Below, piece by piece: positions 13,887 through 22,828 of a DNA stretch of 64,000 nucleotides. The translations under genes were made by a program, and so were the position numbers. Under the pieces are notes generated by a model. It was not told where the DNA came from, made no database searches, and saw nothing but the letters and a program-made list of their open reading frames with translations. The DNA is from Vescimonas sanitatis (GTDB lineage Bacteria; Bacillota; Clostridia; Oscillospirales; Oscillospiraceae). Numbering within the stretch: the stretch's first letter is position 1; each line of letters starts with the position of its first letter. The stretch covers positions 462,393 to 526,392 of the forward strand of contig NZ_JBMGPW010000001.1 of assembly GCF_049060325.1 (NCBI RefSeq). The letters are read 5' to 3'.

Positions 13887-16289
13887 ATGCAATTTGACCG
13901 CAAAATAACCATCTCCGCCGGTAGCAGCCGAAGGGCCATGGTCTGGCAGGCGCAAACCCTGCTCATTTCTGAGCTGTGGGCAAAGCTCCAGACCCCCGCC
14001 AGAGGCACTGAGCCCCTGGCAGAATATCTGAATATGAAAAAGGCCCAGCAGGATGACCTCAAGGATGTGGGCGGCTTTATGGCAGGCACACTGTCAGGCC
14101 CCCGCCGAAAGGCCAACAATGTGACCGGGCGTGATGTCATCACGCTGGACCTGGACAACATCCCACCGGGCGGCACGGAGGATGTCCTGCGCCGTGTTGA
14201 GGGGCTGAGCTGCGGCTATTGCATCTATTCCACCCGTAAGCACAGCCCGGCAGCGCCCCGCCTGCGTGTTCTGCTGCCGCTGGACCGCACGGCCTCAGCG
14301 GATGAATATGAGCCCATCGCCCGCAAGATGGCGGAGTATATAGGCCTGGAGCTCTGTGACCCCACCACTTTTGAGGTGTCCCGTTTGATGTACTGGCCAA
14401 GCTGCTGCTCAGACAGCCAATACATCTATGTGTGGAAAGACAAGCCCCTGCTGTCCGTCAAGGGCCTGCTGGGCCAGTATGAGGACTGGCGTGACTGCAC
14501 CCTCTGGCCCCAGGTGCCCGGCTCCCAAAACCTGCCCACTAAGCTGGCAGTCAAGCAGGGTGACCCGGAGGCCAAAAACGGTGTTGTGGGCGCTTTCTGC
14601 CGCACCTATGACATCTACCGTGCCATGGATGAGCTCATCCCCGGCATGTATGAGCCGGTGGAGAGTATGCCGGGCCGCTACACCTACCTGGGCGGCTCCA
14701 CAACCGGCGGCGCTGTCATCTATGACAGCGGCAAGTTTCTCTACTCCCACCACGCCACTGACCCGTGCAGCGGCAAGCTGGTGAACGCCTTTGACCTGGT
14801 GCGCCTGCATCGCTTTGGTGACAAGGACGATGAGGCCCAGCCGGGCACTCCCACCAACCGCCTGCCCTCCTACCGTGCCATGTGCGAATTGGCCACGCAA
14901 GACCCCGATGTGTCCGCCCTGATGAGCCAGGAGCGCTACCAGGAGGCCGTCAAGGACTTTGAGGGCGTGGAGGCCACCAACGATGCAGAGCCCGCCAACT
15001 GGATGGACCGGCTGGAGATCAACAGCCAGACCGGCCTCCCCAAGGCTACCATTGATAATGTCTGGATTATTCTTGAGAATGACCCGCTGCTCAAGGGCAA
15101 GTTTGCCCTCAACCAGTTTGCGGGCCGTGGTGAGGTGCTGGATGCGCTCCCCTGGAACGCCTCCACCAAGCGCCGCCTCTGGGATGACAATGACAACAAT
15201 GGCCTCTACTGGTACATGGAAAAGGTCCACCACATCACCGGCAACGGAAAGATTGACGGGGCCCTCTCCCTCCACACCACACAGCACGCTTTCAACGAGG
15301 TCCAGGACTACCTCCAGAGCCTCAAGTGGGACGGCGTGCCCCGCCTGGACACCCTTTTCATTGACTACCTGGGGGCGGAGGACAGCCCCTATACCAGAGC
15401 GGTGACCCGCAAGGCTTTCACCGCCGCCGTCACCCGTGCCATGATGCCCGGCAGCAAGTATGACAACATGCTCATCCTGGCTGGGCCCCAGGGCATTGGC
15501 AAGAGCACCCTGCTGGATAAGATGAGCCGGGGCTGGTTTAATGACAGCATCCGCACCTTTGAGGGCAAGGAGGCCTCTGAACTTTTGCAGGGGGTCTGGC
15601 TGGTGGAGGTCGGTGAGCTGGACGCTTTCCGCAAGACGGATGTGGCGTGCATCAAGCAGTTTCTCTCCCTGCGCTCTGACCGTTTCCGTGCGGCCTATGG
15701 CCGCCATGTCAAGGAGCTGCCCCGGTGCTGTGTGTTCTTCGGCACCACCAACACCTCTGACTACCTGCGGGACCGCACCGGCAACCGGCGTTTCTGGCCG
15801 GTGGATGTGGGCCTGGCCCCGGCGGCCAAAAGCGTCTGGACTGATCTGCCCGGAGAAATTGACCAGCTCTGGGCTGAGGCCATGGTCCGCTGGCAGACGG
15901 GAGAGCCGCTTTTCCTCAAAGGGGAAATTGAGGCCGCCGCTAAGGAGGCCCAGGAGGCCCACCGTGAGGTCAACACCCGTGAGGGCATCATACTGGACTT
16001 TCTGGAGCGCCCGGTGCCGGAGGACTGGCAGAACTGGCCGCTTGACCGCCGCCGGATGTTCTGGGGCGGCGCTGTGCAGGGAGATGTCAAGCTGGTGCCC
16101 CGTGACCGTGTGTGTGCTCTGGAGGTCTGGTGTGAGGCTTTGGACGGCAAGCAGCGGGATATGAGGTACAGTGACACGGCAGAAATCAACAGCATCATTG
16201 AGGCCAGCGCCTTGTGGGAAAGGGCCAGAGGCTCCCTGCGCTTTGGCTACTGCGGCAAGCAACGGGGCTTTCAAAAGGTGCGGCTTTGA
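13887..16289 (+). CDS. VapE-type primase/helicase (phage replication ATPase)
   Basis: 800 residues from ATG 13887. The N-terminal half resembles archaeo-eukaryotic primase-type domains (VITLDLDNIPPGG with paired acidic residues; SCGYCIYSTRKHSPAAPRLR). The C-terminal half is the virulence-associated E helicase: FNEVQDYLQSLKWDGVPRLD, Walker A AGPQGIGKSTLL (about residue 533), Walker B VWLVEVGELDAF, and FFGTTNTSDYLRDRTGNRRF. This superfamily 3-like ATPase unwinds and primes phage DNA. A dense repeat block begins one base after its stop codon, which suggests it acts on that site. Confidence 0.88.
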   Translation: MQFDRKITISAGSSRRAMVWQAQTLLISELWAKLQTPARGTEPLAEYLNMKKAQQDDLKDVGGFMAGTLSGPRRKANNVTGRDVITLDLDNIPPGGTEDVLRRVEGLSCGYCIYSTRKHSPAAPRLRVLLPLDRTASADEYEPIARKMAEYIGLELCDPTTFEVSRLMYWPSCCSDSQYIYVWKDKPLLSVKGLLGQYEDWRDCTLWPQVPGSQNLPTKLAVKQGDPEAKNGVVGAFCRTYDIYRAMDELIPGMYEPVESMPGRYTYLGGSTTGGAVIYDSGKFLYSHHATDPCSGKLVNAFDLVRLHRFGDKDDEAQPGTPTNRLPSYRAMCELATQDPDVSALMSQERYQEAVKDFEGVEATNDAEPANWMDRLEINSQTGLPKATIDNVWIILENDPLLKGKFALNQFAGRGEVLDALPWNASTKRRLWDDNDNNGLYWYMEKVHHITGNGKIDGALSLHTTQHAFNEVQDYLQSLKWDGVPRLDTLFIDYLGAEDSPYTRAVTRKAFTAAVTRAMMPGSKYDNMLILAGPQGIGKSTLLDKMSRGWFNDSIRTFEGKEASELLQGVWLVEVGELDAFRKTDVACIKQFLSLRSDRFRAAYGRHVKELPRCCVFFGTTNTSDYLRDRTGNRRFWPVDVGLAPAAKSVWTDLPGEIDQLWAEAMVRWQTGEPLFLKGEIEAAAKEAQEAHREVNTREGIILDFLERPVPEDWQNWPLDRRRMFWGGAVQGDVKLVPRDRVCALEVWCEALDGKQRDMRYSDTAEINSIIEASALWERARGSLRFGYCGKQRGFQKVRL

Positions 16290-16560
16290 CCCGGAACATT
16301 GCCCGGAACATTTGAGATTTTCAGATGTTCCAATGTTCCGGGCAGGTGGAACATGTTCCGGGCAATGTTCCGGCAAATGTTCCGGGCAAAACCCTTGCGC
16401 CGCAAGGCTTTTGAGCTAAGTGGAACATTGGAACATTCATTTTCTATATTAGGGTAAAAGAGAGGATTTAGAGAGAATAGAGAAAAATAAAACTCTCTAA
16501 ACCGCCTGTTTGCGCTACATACACGCGCGAATGTTCCACTGTTCCGAAAGGAGGAAATCC
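16290..16560 (+). repeat. Candidate phage replication origin: twelve GGAACA/TGTTCC hexamers in six pairs
   Basis: Hexamers at 16293, 16305, 16326, 16334, 16348, 16354, 16366, 16378, 16422, 16430, 16532 and 16540. They form six pairs with start-to-start spacings of 12, 8, 6, 12, 8 and 8; the third pair is a perfect palindrome GGAACATGTTCC. Between 16440 and 16500 lies an A/T-rich stretch with an inverted repeat (TTAGAGAG then CTCTCTAA), a possible unwinding element. The block follows the VapE-type helicase gene and precedes VRR-NUC and helicase genes. It contains no gene of its own. Confidence 0.65.
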
Positions 16561-16842
16561 ATGAAAGAAAGCTATATTGAGAGCTACCTTGTTCGCAAGG
16601 TGAAAGAGCACGGTGGCCTCTGCTATAAGTTTGTGTCACCCGGAAATCCCGGCGTGCCTGATCGACTGATAATCACCCCCACCGGCAAGACCATCTTTGT
16701 TGAACTGAAAACGGAGGTGGGCAGGCTGGCCAAAGTCCAGAAATGGCAGCGGAGCGAGATGGAGAAACGGGGGGCGGACTGCCGGGTGCTGTTTGGGATG
16801 GACGCAGTAAAGGACTTTTTGAGGGAGGTTTTCCCCGCATGA
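16561..16842 (+). CDS. VRR-NUC domain nuclease
   Basis: 93 residues from ATG 16561 with aaaggaggaaa upstream. The VRR-NUC type PD-(D/E)xK core is clear: PGVPDRLIITPTGKTIFVEL followed by KTEVGRLAKVQ, giving D, E-x-K and the trailing Gln. Single-domain forms are common in phages and probably cleave branched or structured DNA. It overlaps the SNF2 helicase start by 4 bp, and together they may process replication or recombination intermediates. Confidence 0.88.
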   Translation: MKESYIESYLVRKVKEHGGLCYKFVSPGNPGVPDRLIITPTGKTIFVELKTEVGRLAKVQKWQRSEMEKRGADCRVLFGMDAVKDFLREVFPA

Positions 16843-18227
16843 AATATGTGCCGCATGACTACCAGGCCTATTGCATCCAGCGTGTAGTTGAGGACCCTGC
16901 CGTTGGGCTGTTTCTCCGTCCCGGCCTTGGCAAAACAGTCATCACTCTGTCAGCGGTCAATATTCTCAAGTATTTCCGCTGGCAGGTGCAAAAGGTCCTG
17001 GTAGTGGCTCCCAAAAAGGTGGCAGAGGCCACCTGGAGCAAGGAGGCCGCCAAGTGGGACCACCTCCAGCACCTCCGCACCTCTGTGGTGCTGGGCAGCG
17101 CCACCAAGCGCATCAAGGCCCTCAACACTCCGGCGGACATCTATGTCATCAACCGAGAAAATGTGGAGTGGCTGGTGGACTACTACAAACAGGCCTGGCC
17201 CTTTGACATGGTGGTGCTTGATGAGAGCACCAGCTTTAAGAACAGCCAGAGCAAGCGCTGGAAAGCCATGAGGCGGGTGCGGCGTTTCATCAAGCGGATG
17301 GTCCTACTGACCGGCACACCGTCCTCTAAGGGCCTCATTGACCTGTGGGCACAAGTTTACCTGCTGGACTGCGGAGAGCGCCTGGGGCAATCCCTGAGCG
17401 CCTACCGTGAGCGTTATTTTGACCCTGACCAGCGGAGCCGCACACAGATTTTTTCCTACAAGGCCAAAGACGGTGCGGAGAGCGCTGTGTTGGATGCCAT
17501 TTCTGACATCTGCATCTCCATGAAAGCGGAGGACTACCTGGAGCTGCCGGACTTCATCCAGCATGAGGTGCCGGTGCTGCTGGATGCCAAAGCCCGCCGG
17601 GCCTATGACCAGTTTGAGCGTGACCTGCTGCTGGAGGTGGATGAGGATGTCATCACCGCCGCCTCCGCCGCTGTCCTTGTTGGAAAGCTCCTGCAAATGT
17701 GCAACGGCGCTGTGTATAGCAATGATGGCCACATTGTGCCGGTCCATGACTGCAAGCTGGAGGCCTATCTGGAGCTGCTGGAGCAGTTGAACGGAGAGCA
17801 CTGCCTGACTTTCTACGGCTATCAGCATGACCGGGACCGCATCCTGGAGGCGCTGAAAAAGCACCGCAAGGACCTCCGGGTGCGGGTCTACAAAACCGTG
17901 GAGGATGAGGAGGCCTGGAATAACGGAGAGGTTGATGTGCTGCTGGTGCATCCGGCCTCCTGTGCCTACGGCCTCAACCTCCAGGCAGGCGGCCAGCATG
18001 TGGTGTGGTACGGCCTCAACTGGTCCTTTGAGCTGAATGACCAGGGCAACTGCCGCCTATACCGGCAGGGCTCCCCCTATGACAAGGTTTTCGTCCACTA
18101 TCTTGTGGTGCAGGGCTGCCAGGATGAGGATGTCATGGCTACGGTGCGAGATCGCCAGGACACCCATGAGGCCGTCATGTCCGCACTCAAGGCCAGAATT
18201 AAGCGAGTAAAGGAGAGCGCAAAATGA
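16839..18227 (+). CDS. SNF2-family DNA helicase/translocase
   Basis: 462 residues from ATG 16839 (gagggagg upstream). Superfamily 2 motifs are in order: HDYQAYCIQRV (Q-like), motif I LRPGLGKTVITL, motif II VVLDESTSFKN (DEST variant of DEAH), motif III LLTGTPSSKG, motif V ASCAYGLNLQAGGQ and motif VI QGNCRLYRQGSP. This compact SNF2 form is widespread in phages beside VRR-NUC genes and is thought to remodel replication forks or DNA-protein complexes. Length is typical. Confidence 0.9.
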   Translation: MKYVPHDYQAYCIQRVVEDPAVGLFLRPGLGKTVITLSAVNILKYFRWQVQKVLVVAPKKVAEATWSKEAAKWDHLQHLRTSVVLGSATKRIKALNTPADIYVINRENVEWLVDYYKQAWPFDMVVLDESTSFKNSQSKRWKAMRRVRRFIKRMVLLTGTPSSKGLIDLWAQVYLLDCGERLGQSLSAYRERYFDPDQRSRTQIFSYKAKDGAESAVLDAISDICISMKAEDYLELPDFIQHEVPVLLDAKARRAYDQFERDLLLEVDEDVITAASAAVLVGKLLQMCNGAVYSNDGHIVPVHDCKLEAYLELLEQLNGEHCLTFYGYQHDRDRILEALKKHRKDLRVRVYKTVEDEEAWNNGEVDVLLVHPASCAYGLNLQAGGQHVVWYGLNWSFELNDQGNCRLYRQGSPYDKVFVHYLVVQGCQDEDVMATVRDRQDTHEAVMSALKARIKRVKESAK

Positions 18228-18577
18228 GCAACCCTACTGTGATTTTGAATGGTGACCAGGTTTATTGTGATGAGCTCATCCGGGAAAATGCCCGGTTGAC
18301 CATCCAGCATGAGGCTGACCGGCTGACGCTGGAGCAGATGAGGAAACAGTGCGTTTCCTCTGAGGAGTGCACCGCCAAGGTGGCGGAGGCCTATGCCCGT
18401 GCCGATAAGGCCAAGCGGGACGCTGAGGCGCTTAATTCCAAGCTGCGCCAAGCCGTTGCGGACCTGCATTTTGTCATGGCTGGCGGCGATGCCTGCAAGG
18501 TGTGCGCCGTCAAGTGTGCTTTTGGTGAGGGCAACTGCAAACCCGTGTGGCGTGGAGAGGATGGTGCTGATTTGTGA
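18224..18577 (+). CDS. Coiled-coil phage protein with C-terminal cysteines
   Basis: 117 residues, overlapping the helicase stop by 4 bp. A long charged helix (ENARLTIQHEADRLTLEQMR, then AKVAEAYARADKAKRDAEAL) is followed by GDACKVCAVKCAFGEGNCKP, with four cysteines that may hold zinc. Function unknown; placed just before the late regulator. Confidence 0.6.
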   Translation: MSNPTVILNGDQVYCDELIRENARLTIQHEADRLTLEQMRKQCVSSEECTAKVAEAYARADKAKRDAEALNSKLRQAVADLHFVMAGGDACKVCAVKCAFGEGNCKPVWRGEDGADL

Positions 18578-19005
18578 CTTTGAAAGAACTGTCCCAGCTT
18601 TACTACCTCAACCGGGAGATCGAGATGGACAAAAAGCGCCTCCTTGAGCTGGAGGCCAGGGCGGTGTCCTGTTCGTCAGATCTGTCCGGGATGCCCAGGA
18701 GCTCTGGCGTGGGGGACCGTGTTGGCCGCTATGCGGCGGAGATCGTGGACCTCAAGGGCATCATTGAGGCCAAACTCCAGCAGTGCATCTATGAGCGCAA
18801 CCGTTTGGAGAGGTACATCACCACCATTGAGGACAGCCTCCTCCGGCAGGTTTTCACATATCGCTTTGTGAATGGACTGCCGTGGCAGCAGGTGGCCGCA
18901 TGTATCGGCGGGAGTAACACTGCTGACGGCGTGCGGATGATGTGCAACAGGTACATCAAGGCCACGGAGCCGGAAACAGATGACGGCACAGAGGTCCAAC
19001 TGTAA
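18574..19005 (+). CDS. ArpU/DUF1492-like sigma-70 region 4 type late regulator
   Basis: 143 residues from GTG 18574, overlapping the previous stop by 4 bp. A helical N-terminal half is followed by a sigma region 4-like HTH: SLLRQVFTYRFVNGLPWQQVAACIGGSN with the R-F/Y-V-G-W-VA-IG spacing typical of phage ArpU/RinA/DUF1492 regulators. These proteins activate late gene transcription and usually sit just before the small terminase gene, as here. The intergenic region 19006-19200 is the expected site of action. Confidence 0.75.
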   Translation: MTLKELSQLYYLNREIEMDKKRLLELEARAVSCSSDLSGMPRSSGVGDRVGRYAAEIVDLKGIIEAKLQQCIYERNRLERYITTIEDSLLRQVFTYRFVNGLPWQQVAACIGGSNTADGVRMMCNRYIKATEPETDDGTEVQL

Positions 19006-19200
19006 CTTGTTCGTTCTGTTCGGTGTTTCTGTGGTACACTATATCCTGCGGGTAGTGCCTCAAGATGATGCAATACCTCCTTGGTTGAGCAGCGGCAAGG
19101 TGACGGATGATGAAACCCAGACCCTTGCCGCTGTTTCATTCTAACGATTTTTTAGAGCCGTCCGATGAGGGCGGCTTTTACTATGTGATGGGGTGGTGAG
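19006..19200 (+). promoter_or_regulatory. Probable late control region with two hairpins
   Basis: Right after the regulator gene comes a T/G-rich segment with near-repeats (TTCGTTCTGTTCGGTGTTTC) ending in TACACTATA, a plausible activator-dependent promoter. Downstream are an 11-bp perfect inverted repeat (19090-19100 with 19123-19133) and a second stem (19156-19163 with 19169-19176) followed by TTTTA, a possible terminator 20 bp before the terminase start. Whether these attenuate late transcription cannot be seen from sequence. Confidence 0.45.
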
Positions 19201-19764
19201 ATGGCAAAGCTGACTGAAAAGCAAAAGCGATTTGTGCAGGAATACCTTGTGGACCTCAATGCCACGGCGGCTGCCAAGCGTGCCGGATATAGCGAAAAAA
19301 GCGCCTCCCGGATAGCCGTGGAACTACTCAATAAAACTCAAGTTTCTGCCGAAATCCAAAAGCAGCAGGCCAAGCGTCAAAAGCGGGTGGAAATCACCCA
19401 GGAAAAAGTGCTTGAGGAGCTGGCTGCAATCGCCTTTGCCAACGGTGCTGACTTCGCCACCGTCAACCAAAATGGCATTGTCCGCATCACCCCCACCTCT
19501 GAGTTGCCGGAGGAAAAGCGCAAGGCCATTGCCTCCATCAAGGAGGGGCAATATGGCACGGAGGTCAAGGTGCACGATAAGGTCAAGGCCCTGGAGCTGC
19601 TGGCCAAGCACCTGGGCATGTTCGACAGCAAGAAAGGTGGCAGCGAGGCCCCAGAGAATAACATCTTTGAGGTCATTGACCAAAGCACCAGAGAGGAGAT
19701 AGGCACGGATGAAATACCAGAGATTGAGCACCCGGCAAAACCTGGCCATGACCTGGTGGAATAG
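19201..19764 (+). CDS. terS: Terminase small subunit
   Basis: 187 residues, ATG 19201 after ggggtggtgag. The N-terminus LTEKQKRFVQEYLVDLNATAA then AKRAGYSEKSASRIAVELL is the Terminase_2 family HTH that recognises packaging sites. A middle helix region and an acidic C-terminus follow, overlapping the large subunit gene by 56 bp in another frame. It forms an oligomer that loads the large subunit on phage DNA. Confidence 0.92.
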   Translation: MAKLTEKQKRFVQEYLVDLNATAAAKRAGYSEKSASRIAVELLNKTQVSAEIQKQQAKRQKRVEITQEKVLEELAAIAFANGADFATVNQNGIVRITPTSELPEEKRKAIASIKEGQYGTEVKVHDKVKALELLAKHLGMFDSKKGGSEAPENNIFEVIDQSTREEIGTDEIPEIEHPAKPGHDLVE

Positions 19765-20935
19765 GCCCGGCTTTGAGGTCTATGACGGCATCATCTGTGA
19801 CGGCTCCATCCGCTCCGGCAAGACAGTGGCCATGACGGTGGGCTTTATCATGTGGGCCATGACCCGCTTTGACGGCTGCAATTTTGCCATCTGCGGCAAG
19901 ACCATTGAGAGCCTGCGCCGCAATGTGACAAGCAATCTGCCCGTCTGGCTGGCGGGCGTTTTCTCTTTCAAGGAGCACCGCACTGAAAACAAGATCGTGG
20001 TGAGCGCCAACGGCAAGAGTAACAGCTTTTACCTGTTCGGCGGCAAGGACGAAAGCAGCGCCGCACTCATCCAGGGCATCACACTGGCAGGCATCCTGCT
20101 GGATGAGGTGGCCCTGATGCCGGAGAGCTTTGTCAACCAGGCCACGGCCCGCTGCTCTGTTGAGGGGGCCAAGCTGTGGTTTAACTGCAACCCGGAGGGC
20201 CCCAGCCATTGGTTTTATACCAAGTGGGTGCTGGAGGCCAGCAGGCGGAAAATGCTGCACCTCCATTTCACCATGGATGACAACCTCAGCCTCTCCGCCT
20301 CAGTCAAGGCAAGGTATGAGAGCCTTTACTCTGGCGTTTTCTATGATCGCTTTATCCGGGGCCTGTGGGTGGTGGCGGAGGGGCTTATTTACACGATGTT
20401 CAACAAGGACTTTCATGTTGTGCCCAGTGTCCCCAGGCCCTATGAAAAGTATGTGATGTCCTGCGACTACGGCACCATCAACCCCACCAGCATTGGCCTC
20501 TGGGGCAAGGCTGGTGGCAAGTGGTACAGGATGAGGGAGTATTACTATGACAGCCGCAAGGAGGGCCGCCAGCGCACCGATGAGGAGCACTACACGGAGC
20601 TGGAGCGCCTGGCTGATGGCCTGCATGTGTCCGCCATCATTGTGGACCCATCGGCGGCCTCTTTCATTGAGGTCATCCGCCGCCATGACCGCTACCGTGT
20701 AGAAAAGGCCTCCAACTCCGTGCTGGACGGCATCCGCAATGTGGCCACCCGGCTCCAGAGCGGTGACATCTTTTTCTGTGACTGCTGCACGGACTGCATC
20801 CGTGAGTTTGGGATGTATCGCTGGGATGAAAAAGCCCAGATGGACCGTCCCATCAAAGAAAATGACCATAGCATGGACGATGTGCGCTACTTCGTGCACC
20901 GTGTCTATGCGCCTGATCTGATTAGCTTTAAGTGA
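19709..20935 (+). CDS. terL: Terminase large subunit
   Basis: 408 residues from ATG 19709. ATPase motifs: Walker A CDGSIRSGKTVAM (about residue 30) and Walker B LAGILLDEVALMP (about 130). The nuclease domain begins with YVMSCDYGTINPTSIGLW (about 250) and continues with AIIVDPSAASFIEVIRR and a terminal NDHSMDDVRYFVHR. This is the PBSX-like branch of phage terminases. It cuts and pumps DNA into proheads through the portal encoded at 21311. Length is normal. Confidence 0.95.
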   Translation: MKYQRLSTRQNLAMTWWNRPGFEVYDGIICDGSIRSGKTVAMTVGFIMWAMTRFDGCNFAICGKTIESLRRNVTSNLPVWLAGVFSFKEHRTENKIVVSANGKSNSFYLFGGKDESSAALIQGITLAGILLDEVALMPESFVNQATARCSVEGAKLWFNCNPEGPSHWFYTKWVLEASRRKMLHLHFTMDDNLSLSASVKARYESLYSGVFYDRFIRGLWVVAEGLIYTMFNKDFHVVPSVPRPYEKYVMSCDYGTINPTSIGLWGKAGGKWYRMREYYYDSRKEGRQRTDEEHYTELERLADGLHVSAIIVDPSAASFIEVIRRHDRYRVEKASNSVLDGIRNVATRLQSGDIFFCDCCTDCIREFGMYRWDEKAQMDRPIKENDHSMDDVRYFVHRVYAPDLISFK

Positions 20936-20944
20936 GGTTTTACT

Positions 20945-21298
20945 GTGCGAGTTTCTGTGTTGGGTGTGCAATATGCTGTGGAATATCGGACAAGGGCCCA
21001 AGACCCTGAGCTTGAGGCAGCAGATTGTGATGGCTACTGTGACACCAGCATCAAGTTATGCGTGGCCCGTAAATATACGGCGGCAGAGCGAAAAGAGCCC
21101 GGCAGCAAGAAATGCCTGGATGACTACATGCGTAAGTGCATGAGGCATGAACTGGTCCACGCTTTTCTTTATGAGAGCGGCCTGAGCATCAATAGCCTCT
21201 CACCGTCGGGCTGGGCCTCTAATGAGGAAATGACGGACTGGATGGCTATACAAGGGCCGAAACTTTATGATGCTTGGAAACAGGCAAAATGTTTGTGA
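20945..21298 (+). CDS. HExxH metallopeptidase-like protein
   Basis: 117 residues from GTG 20945. The zinc-protease motif appears as MRHELVHAFLYESGL (HELVH, about residue 62), with a downstream acidic helix NEEMTDWMAIQGPKLYDAW that could supply the third ligand. The beginning is strand-rich with CDGYCDTSIKLCVARKY. Similar SprT-like or minimal metallopeptidases sit between terminase and portal genes in Clostridia phages. The target is unknown; processing of capsid proteins is conceivable. Confidence 0.65.
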   Translation: MRVSVLGVQYAVEYRTRAQDPELEAADCDGYCDTSIKLCVARKYTAAERKEPGSKKCLDDYMRKCMRHELVHAFLYESGLSINSLSPSGWASNEEMTDWMAIQGPKLYDAWKQAKCL

Positions 21299-21310
21299 GG
21301 TGAGAAACCA

Positions 21311-22828
21311 ATGGTGACACTCAATCTGAGGGATGATTGCAATGGCCGTGTGGCCACCAATTTCAAACGGGGCATGACGGACAAGCGCTTTCTGGAGCTT
21401 GAAATCACCGCATGGCTCACCAGCCCGGAGCGCAAAAAGCAGCTTGAGGGTGAGGCCTACTATGACGGCTACCAGGATGTGACCCACCGGGAACGCCTGG
21501 CGCTGGATGAGGACGGCAAGCCCATTGTGCTCAAGAACTTGCCCAACAACCGGCTGGTCAACAACCTCTATTCCAAGATGGTGGACCAAAAGACCAACTA
21601 CTCCTTTGGCCGTCCGCTGTCCTTTGACACCGAAAACAAGGAGTATGCCAAGGCCCTGGGGGCTCTGTTCGGGGCCCGTTTTCTGCGTACCATGCACAAT
21701 GTTGGTGAGGGCGCATGGATTGGTGGAAAGTCCTGGCTCTATCCATACTACGAAAACGGGGAACTGGCTTTCCGGCGCTTTCCCGCTGATGAGGTCCTGC
21801 CATTCTGGGCGGACGCTGACCACACCATCCTGGACGCTGCTGTTCATGTCTATGTGGTGCAGGAATACGATGAGGCCGAACACGCCAAGAATGTGGTCAA
21901 GGTAGAGGTCATGCACGGCGGCGGTGTGGATTGTTTCATCCGCACGGATGACGGCGTGCTGGAGCCGGACAGCTTTGCCTACTCCGGCCCCTATATCATC
22001 ACCCGGCAGGACGATGAAACCGGCAAGGTGGAGGGCTACAACTGGGAGCGCATCCCGTTGGTGTGCTTTAAGAGCTCCCACCATGAAATCCCACTCCTCT
22101 CCAAGGTCAAGTGCCTCCAGGATGCCTACAACAACATCCTGAGCAACTTTGCCAACCAGATGGAGGAGGACATCCACACCACCATCCTGGTCATCAAGAA
22201 CTATGACGGTGAGGACCTGGGCACATTCCGCCGCAACCTGGCCACCTATGGTGCCATCAAGGTGCGGTCCTATGAGGGGGCTGAGGGCGGCGTGGACACT
22301 TTGGAAATATCCGTCAACGCTGAAAACTACAAGACCCTGTTGTCCCTGCTCAAGGATGCCATCATTGAGAACGCCAGAGGCTATGATGCCAAGGATGACC
22401 GCATGAGCGGTGACCCAAACCAAATGAACATTCAGAGCATGTACTCTGACATTGACCTGGATGCCAATGGCATTGAAATGGAGTTTCAGGCCAGCATGGA
22501 GGAGCTGCTTTGGTTTATCAACAAGCACCTGGCCAACACCGGCGGCAGGAGCTTTGAGGGCGAGGATGTCACAGTCATCTTTGACCGGGATGTGCTCATC
22601 AACGAAACGGAGGCCATCAACAACTGCAAGAACTCCGTGGGCATCCTCTCTGATGAAACCATCGTCAAGATGCACCCCTGGGTCACTGACCCGGAGCAGG
22701 AGCTCCAGCGCATCAAGGATGAGAAAGAGGAGGCCATGCAGGCTGACCCCTACCAGGCCGCTTTTCTGGCCAACCGCAACCAGCCGCCGGTAAACAATGA
22801 GGGTGGTGGCGATGGCAAGACAGACTAA
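21311..22828 (+). CDS. Portal protein (SPP1 gp6 family)
   Basis: 505 residues, ATG 21311 after gtgaggtgag. The SPP1-type portal pattern is visible: YYDGYQDVTHRERLA, NNRLVNNLYSKMVDQKTNYSFG, GGKSWLYPYYENGELAFRR, and the long stem/tunnel-helix region with SVNAENYKTLLSLLKDAII then SGDPNQMNIQSMYSDIDL. It forms the ring at the capsid vertex through which DNA enters and leaves. The acidic C-terminus ends with a Gly/Asp tail overlapping the next gene. Confidence 0.92.
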   Translation: MVTLNLRDDCNGRVATNFKRGMTDKRFLELEITAWLTSPERKKQLEGEAYYDGYQDVTHRERLALDEDGKPIVLKNLPNNRLVNNLYSKMVDQKTNYSFGRPLSFDTENKEYAKALGALFGARFLRTMHNVGEGAWIGGKSWLYPYYENGELAFRRFPADEVLPFWADADHTILDAAVHVYVVQEYDEAEHAKNVVKVEVMHGGGVDCFIRTDDGVLEPDSFAYSGPYIITRQDDETGKVEGYNWERIPLVCFKSSHHEIPLLSKVKCLQDAYNNILSNFANQMEEDIHTTILVIKNYDGEDLGTFRRNLATYGAIKVRSYEGAEGGVDTLEISVNAENYKTLLSLLKDAIIENARGYDAKDDRMSGDPNQMNIQSMYSDIDLDANGIEMEFQASMEELLWFINKHLANTGGRSFEGEDVTVIFDRDVLINETEAINNCKNSVGILSDETIVKMHPWVTDPEQELQRIKDEKEEAMQADPYQAAFLANRNQPPVNNEGGGDGKTD

